DNA of 47,531 nucleotides from an uncultured Clostridia bacterium. Lineage in GTDB: Bacteria; Bacillota; Clostridia; Christensenellales; CAG-138. Under the pieces are notes generated by a model. The model was not told where the DNA came from and did no database searches. It worked only from the letters and a program-made list of their open reading frames with translations. Where the stretch lies: the NCBI GenBank assembly GCA_947306125.1, contig CAMZFO010000001.1:67153-114683 (forward strand), given 5' to 3'. Shown piece by piece: positions 43,345 through 47,531 of the stretch (the first letter of the stretch is position 1; every line of letters starts with the position of its first letter). A program made the translations under genes and the position numbers.

Positions 43345-44283
43345 ATGGAACAGCACGAAAAAAGAGGCCGCGGCGCGCGTATCATTTCGGCCGCGCTCTC
43401 CCTCATATTCCTTCTTTCGATGGGCGGATGCATCAGGCGTGAGCCCGACGATAAGCAGGCGAATGCCGGCGACGAGCCTTTTGAGATAGTCGACGACACT
43501 CCCCTGCCCGTGACCGCGGGGCCGACCTGCACTCCCTCTCCCACTCCGGAGCCCACGGAAGTGCCGACCGAAACTCCCGCGCCGACGCCGACTCCCAAGC
43601 CCACAGCCGCGCCTACCGAGAAGGCCGATCCCGCGCCCAAGAAGAAGGTCATGTATCTGACCTTTGACGACGGCCCCTACAAGTACACGGACGAGGTGCT
43701 GGACATCCTCGACGAATACGGCATAAAGGCGACCTTCTTCACCATCGGCAACTGCATCAAGGCCTACCCCAAGCAGGCAAAGCGCATCGTCAAGGACGGG
43801 CACGTGCTCGCCTGCCATACGCAGTCGCATGATTTTTCAATACTCTATCACGGCACGGAGGGCTTCATAAAGGACGTTGACAGGTGGCGTCAGACCGTCA
43901 TCGACGCCGTGGGTTACGACGCGGGCGCTTACGTGCTGCGCTTCCCCGGCGGCACCACGAACACCACCATCGGCGGGCGCAAGGGCAGGGATCCCTACGT
44001 CAAGGCCGTCAACAAGCACGGCTATCTGGCTTTCGACTGGAACCTCGGCCTTAACGACAGGTGGCTCGCGGGGAACAAAAAGAACCTCCCGCTGGAGGAT
44101 TATTTCTGGGAATCCTACATCGCCTATATAGGCATGGTAAGCAACGTCGAGCCGAGGATATTCCTCATACACGATACGGAGCCCGTCAGCGTGCATATGC
44201 TGCGCCGCGTCATAGACGACCTCATTTCGAGGGGCTACGAGTTCGGCGTGCTCACCGATCTTAAGGACAATTATCTGATGTAA
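43345..44283 (+). CDS. Polysaccharide deacetylase lipoprotein (NodB, CE4)
   Basis: This 312-residue lipoprotein has lipobox SMGGC (C29) and a Pro/Thr linker (about 55-95). The NodB catalytic domain spans about 100-300: TFDDGP (D108, D109), CHTQSHDF (H158, H162), RFPGG (R199), FDWNLGLND (D231) and FLIHDT (H276). All CE4 motifs are present, so it should remove acetyl groups from peptidoglycan or another N-acetylated glycan at the surface. The ATG follows a GGGGG-type site. It has its own promoter. Confidence 0.95.
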   Translation: MEQHEKRGRGARIISAALSLIFLLSMGGCIRREPDDKQANAGDEPFEIVDDTPLPVTAGPTCTPSPTPEPTEVPTETPAPTPTPKPTAAPTEKADPAPKKKVMYLTFDDGPYKYTDEVLDILDEYGIKATFFTIGNCIKAYPKQAKRIVKDGHVLACHTQSHDFSILYHGTEGFIKDVDRWRQTVIDAVGYDAGAYVLRFPGGTTNTTIGGRKGRDPYVKAVNKHGYLAFDWNLGLNDRWLAGNKKNLPLEDYFWESYIAYIGMVSNVEPRIFLIHDTEPVSVHMLRRVIDDLISRGYEFGVLTDLKDNYLM

Positions 44284-44334
44284 GGCGGTAACGACGCTGC
44301 CTTAAAAGATCATTCTATCGTCACAGCCGCGACA

Positions 44335-44363
44335 TTGAACGGATGTGCTTCGCAGCTTATAAT
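44335..44363 (+). promoter_or_regulatory. Promoter of the beta-helix lipoprotein
   Basis: TTGAAC (44335-44340), 17 bp and a perfect TATAAT (44358-44363). The start codon is about 80 bp downstream. Confidence 0.85.
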
Positions 44364-44392
44364 ATCCCCGACGATCCCGCGGGGGATATTAT
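44359..44392 (+). promoter_or_regulatory. Large dyad across the -10 and start point (operator candidate)
   Basis: ATAATATCCCC (44359-44369) and GGGGATATTAT (44382-44392) are perfect 11-bp arms with a 12-bp spacer. The left arm lies within the -10 and before the start point (about 44370), so this transcript cannot form the hairpin as RNA. It should act as DNA, as an operator for a dimeric regulator. Confidence 0.55.
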
Positions 44393-44444
44393 CGCAATTC
44401 AGGGAAAACGGCTCTGCTGCCGGGAAAGGTTTTTGATACTGAAA

Positions 44445-46118
44445 ATGAAGAAGATAGCCGCAATACTGCTCTCGATACTGCTTATCGCGTCCCTTGCCGC
44501 CTGCGGCGGTAAGGGAACGGATCCCGCCGACCCGCAGAACACGGAGAATAACGGCTCCGATGGCTCCTCGGCGGACGCCGCGACGGATTCCTCCGTGAGC
44601 GCGGAGGAGGTCACGGGAGAATTCCTGATGCTCACCGCCGACGGGCATTATTCGCAGGAGGGCTCGAAATACGTCATCACCTCCGCGGGCACTTACACCA
44701 TGCGCGGCGCGCTCGACGGCCAGATAGTCGTTTCCGCGGGCGAATCCGAGGAGGTCGTGCTCGAGCTTTCCGGCGTGACCATCAACAATTCCTCCGACTC
44801 CCCCATAAAGATACTCTCGGCGGACAAGGTCGAGATCTCAGCCAAGAAGGGCACGGGCAACGTCATAAACGACAAGCGTCCGGTAAAATCGGCGGAGGAC
44901 GACAGCATGGGAGAAGCCGCGATATACGCCAAGGCCGACCTGAAGCTCAAGGGCAAGGGCACGCTCGTCGTGAACGCTTCCTATAATAACGGCGTGCACA
45001 CCACCAAGGATCTTACCGTCAAGAACCTCTCGCTCAAGGTGACCGCATACAATAACGCCCTGAAGGGCAACAACTCCATAACCATCAAGAGCGGCACGGT
45101 CGTTGCCGTCTCCACCAACGGCGACGGCTTGAAAACGACCTCGAGCGACCTGAGCAAGTCCGGCAATATCCGCGGAGACGTCGTTATCTCCGGCGGCAGC
45201 CTGGCGGTTTACGCGGCGGGCGACGGCATCCAGACGGCGCACGATTTCATTATGAAGGCCGAGGACGGAGCCTCCCCCAATATCACGATATTCACCGGCT
45301 CCTACAGCGGCTATACGGCGGCGGATTCCTCTGCGAGCTCCTTTAAGGGAGTCAAGGCGGACGACGCGATGGATATTTCCGCGGGCGTTATAAGCATTTC
45401 GAGTTTTGACGACGGTCTCAACGCCAATTACGGCACTTCGCTCGAATGCGGCGGAGTCGGCACGGGCAATATCAGCATTTCCGGCGGCAGCGTGACCATG
45501 ACCGTCTATTCCCCCGAGGGCAAGACCGGCGGCGGAAAGACGGGGCCCGGCGGCCGCGGACATCACGGCCATCAGCAGGCCGTGCCCGGCGCGGACGGCA
45601 TACATGCGGACGGCGAGCTCAACATCTCCGGAGGCACTTTAGAGCTCGACAGCGCGTATGAGGGGCTTGAGGCGAACGTGATAAACATCTCCGGCGGCAC
45701 TACCAGGATCACAGCCGTCGACGACGGCGTGAACGCCTGCAAGGGGCAGGCTTCGCCGCTCGTAAACGTTACGGGAGGCTTCCTCGACGTTTCGGTCGCT
45801 CCGAACGGCGACGTCGACGGTATCGACTCCAACGGCTCCTACACCCAGTCCGGCGGCGTGGTCATCACCCGCGGCCCCAAAAGCACCATGGCGGCGGCGA
45901 TAGACGCGGAGGGCGGCGTGCGCGTTTCCGGCGGCACGCTCATTGCGCTCGGCGCGGGCAGCATCGGCATAGAGGGGAACGTGAAGCAGCTCTCGCTCGA
46001 GCTCCATTCGGAGGGCGCTCATAAGCTCAAGGTGAACGGCGTCAGCTACGATCTCACGAACGCATATGCCTACGGGCAGACCTTGGCGGTAAGCGATACC
46101 GAGGTCACGGGAGAATAA
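44445..46118 (+). CDS. Beta-helix carbohydrate-binding lipoprotein (Cthe_2159-like)
   Basis: This 557-residue lipoprotein has lipobox LAAC (C20), an acidic Ser/Thr linker and a parallel beta-helix domain with repeated ISGGSV/ISGGTL/VSGGTL rungs. It resembles the Cthe_2159-type polysaccharide-binding family (DUF4353). The opening YVITSAGTYTMRGALDGQIVV and VNNSSDSPIKI-like turns are typical. A Gly/His-rich insert (GGRGHHGHQQ) sits mid-way. ATG 44445 gives a standard lipoprotein signal, though AAAGG lies 15 bases upstream; a TTG four codons earlier would fit the ribosome site better. Binding of an acidic glycan is the likely role. Confidence 0.88.
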   Translation: MKKIAAILLSILLIASLAACGGKGTDPADPQNTENNGSDGSSADAATDSSVSAEEVTGEFLMLTADGHYSQEGSKYVITSAGTYTMRGALDGQIVVSAGESEEVVLELSGVTINNSSDSPIKILSADKVEISAKKGTGNVINDKRPVKSAEDDSMGEAAIYAKADLKLKGKGTLVVNASYNNGVHTTKDLTVKNLSLKVTAYNNALKGNNSITIKSGTVVAVSTNGDGLKTTSSDLSKSGNIRGDVVISGGSLAVYAAGDGIQTAHDFIMKAEDGASPNITIFTGSYSGYTAADSSASSFKGVKADDAMDISAGVISISSFDDGLNANYGTSLECGGVGTGNISISGGSVTMTVYSPEGKTGGGKTGPGGRGHHGHQQAVPGADGIHADGELNISGGTLELDSAYEGLEANVINISGGTTRITAVDDGVNACKGQASPLVNVTGGFLDVSVAPNGDVDGIDSNGSYTQSGGVVITRGPKSTMAAAIDAEGGVRVSGGTLIALGAGSIGIEGNVKQLSLELHSEGAHKLKVNGVSYDLTNAYAYGQTLAVSDTEVTGE

Positions 46119-46133
46119 GGCGTTTTTGATACG

Positions 46134-46170
46134 AGGCCGCTTCCGCGGGAAACCGCAGGCGGCCTTTTTC
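46134..46170 (+). terminator. Terminator after the beta-helix lipoprotein
   Basis: The outer stem AGGCCGC / GCGGCCT (46134-46140 with 46159-46165) holds an inner GCGG-GAAA-CCGC hairpin with a GNRA loop, followed by a T-run. Confidence 0.87.
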
Positions 46171-46191
46171 TTTTGAAAGCGGCCTTTCGTA

Positions 46192-46219
46192 TTGACAAAA
46201 TATATACGAATGGTATACT
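46192..46219 (+). promoter_or_regulatory. Promoter of the right-edge adhesin-like gene
   Basis: A perfect TTGACA (46192-46197), 16 bp and TATACT (46214-46219) with a TGG extended -10. GGAGG follows before the ATG at 46258. Confidence 0.88.
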
Positions 46220-46257
46220 GTATGTGAATTATTTATGTTTGGAACGGAGGTACCCTT

Positions 46258-47531
46258 ATGAAAAAACGATCGCTTTCCCTGCTCATCGCCGTGCTTATGG
46301 TGATGGCGCTCGTTCCCGCGGGCGGAGCGGCAAAGGGCGCGGAGTCCGTGAGCCCGGCTGAACCCGTTTCCCGCTCGCAGACGATAGCCTACAGCACCGA
46401 TTTCGAGACCGATCCGGAGGCGGACGGCTGGACTTTCGTCGATTCCGACGGGGATGGGTATAACTGGAACTGGAGTTATGATCAAAATCAGAAGGCAAAT
46501 TCCGGCGTCGGCATAATCCGATCCGCATCGTGGGACTTGACCGCCCTGTCTCCCGATAACTGGGCGCGCAGTCCGCAGATAACCGTGCCCAATGACAAGC
46601 AGTATGCTTATCTTTCCTTTTACGCGATCGGCCAGGATCGGAACTTTTCTGGTGAAGTCTACAGGCCCTACGTTACCGTGAACGGGCAGGATATCCCCCT
46701 TTCGGATGATATCACCGCCACGCGGAATTATTGGCGCAAGGTATTCGATATTTCCGCCTACGCGGGTATGACGGTATCGTTTGCCATACGCCACTATAAC
46801 GTAACCGATATGTTCATGCTCAACGTGGACGATTTCTCCGTGTTCTCCTCAGACGCGGTCTGTGAGGATGAGGAAGCTCCTGAGCTGCCCCATCCTCTTC
46901 CCGACGGCTGCTTTGACGGCTTCTATTTTGAGGATGATTACGAGATGAACCGCATACAGGTATTTGATGAGAGCGGAGACGGATATGCATGGTATCGGGT
47001 TATTAATTATAGCCTTGCTTATGAGGGTAATACCTATATGGCTTCCTTCTCGTGCTATAACGGCGTCGCGCTTACACCCGATAACTGGCTGGTTTTCACC
47101 GGCGTGCAGATACCTTCAGGCGGCGCGTCGGTCACCTTCAGGGCAATGGGCCAACTTGAAGCCCATCCTGCCGAGCATTTCGCGGCTTACGTGATACCCG
47201 GCAGCGTTTCGAGCGAGGACGATCTGAGCCGCGCCGTTGAGGTCATTGCCGAGACCGAGACGGTTGCTGCATGGACGCAGTATTCCGCCGATCTTTCGGC
47301 ATTCGCGGGGCAGACGGTCTCATTTGTCATACGCCACTTCAACTGCACCGATCAATCGTGGCTGCTCGTAGATCAGGTGGAATTCTGGGTCGAGTCGCAC
47401 GAGTACAACGAGTTTATGCATGGTTACTATTTTGAGGATCCCGCGGAGCTCGATCACATGACCTTCATTGACGGAGACGGCGACTATGAAACTTGGTTCA
47501 TTGCCGATCCTTCAATGGGATACGGCGGGGA
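46258..47531 (+). CDS. Secreted protein with repeated choice-of-anchor J/cleaved-adhesin domains, partial
   Basis: The frame opens at ATG 46258, after GGAGG, and stays open to the window edge (424 codons), so the gene is cut off. A signal peptide (about 1-25) leads to tandem beta-sandwich domains of the cleaved-adhesin/choice-of-anchor J kind. Domain 1 is at about 45-200 (FETDPEADGWTFVDSDGDGY, LSPDNWARSP, FDISAYAGMTVSFAIRHYN), domain 2 at about 220-378 (FYFEDDYE, LTPDNWLVFT, LSAFAGQTVSFVIRHFNC), and domain 3 begins near 389 (GYYFEDPAELDHMTFIDGDGD). Such domains occur in large secreted gut and oral proteins and often bind proteins or glycans. The total size and any catalytic or anchoring end are unknown. 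Confidence 0.9.
   Translation, partial: MKKRSLSLLIAVLMVMALVPAGGAAKGAESVSPAEPVSRSQTIAYSTDFETDPEADGWTFVDSDGDGYNWNWSYDQNQKANSGVGIIRSASWDLTALSPDNWARSPQITVPNDKQYAYLSFYAIGQDRNFSGEVYRPYVTVNGQDIPLSDDITATRNYWRKVFDISAYAGMTVSFAIRHYNVTDMFMLNVDDFSVFSSDAVCEDEEAPELPHPLPDGCFDGFYFEDDYEMNRIQVFDESGDGYAWYRVINYSLAYEGNTYMASFSCYNGVALTPDNWLVFTGVQIPSGGASVTFRAMGQLEAHPAEHFAAYVIPGSVSSEDDLSRAVEVIAETETVAAWTQYSADLSAFAGQTVSFVIRHFNCTDQSWLLVDQVEFWVESHEYNEFMHGYYFEDPAELDHMTFIDGDGDYETWFIADPSMGYGG

Overview
The window is GC-rich by eye and densely packed. It looks like a chromosomal segment of a monoderm Clostridia-type (Bacillota) bacterium. The evidence is strong GGAGG-type Shine-Dalgarno sites, sigma-A promoters with TTGACA/TATAAT-like boxes, lipoproteins with long Pro/Thr linkers, a dockerin protein, anti-sigma proteins of the clostridial style and an RsbW/STAS-like pair. 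A host-gut lineage is plausible (serpin, dockerin, a clostridial intergenic palindrome), but this is inference and no genus can be named. I found no rRNA, tRNA, CRISPR array, transposase or phage gene. Neighbouring genes are often coupled by 4-base ATGA overlaps.

Layout. (1) 1-4.4 kb: two ECF sigma-factor cassettes. The first encodes a sigma factor and a membrane protein that joins an anti-sigma-like N-terminus to an extracellular serpin. The second encodes a sigma factor and a single-pass membrane partner. A small polytopic protein lies between them. (2) 4.4-9.7 kb: a small secreted protein, a zinc-ribbon membrane protein, and a MoxR ATPase / DUF58 / transglutaminase operon behind a clear promoter. 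(3) 9.8-17.9 kb, minus strand: a six-gene nucleotide operon purC-purA-purB-pyrG-purF-vanY-like with a strong promoter and a structured 135-nt leader. (4) 17.9-23.4 kb: a secreted metallo-beta-lactamase-fold protein. Divergent from it is an operon of M20 peptidase, small zinc ribbon, larE, larB and larC, which would build the nickel-pincer nucleotide cofactor. (5) 23.4-27.9 kb: an acyl-ACP thioesterase, an M42 aminopeptidase, an RsiV-like lipoprotein and a YibE/F membrane protein. (6) 27.9-35.2 kb: one 2409-residue secreted protein with five repeated OB-like modules, a CehA-type PHP metallohydrolase domain, a glutamine-amidotransferase-like domain and a C-terminal dockerin. (7) 35.4-39.6 kb: a PcrA/UvrD helicase at the end of an operon with two HAD phosphatases and a small membrane protein. 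(8) 39.6-47.5 kb: surface proteins (CapA-like, lipoprotein, polysaccharide deacetylase, beta-helix carbohydrate-binding lipoprotein) and an ATPase-fold/STAS pair. A secreted protein of repeated choice-of-anchor/cleaved-adhesin domains runs off the right edge.

The main theme is the cell surface and extracytoplasmic sensing: three sets of sigma-regulator genes, many lipoproteins, one giant secreted enzyme and several wall-active proteins, set around a housekeeping nucleotide operon and a nickel-cofactor operon. The best candidates for new biology are the anti-sigma/serpin fusion, the giant modular CehA-dockerin protein, the degenerate ATPase paired with an intact STAS protein, and the lar operon without larA in the window.
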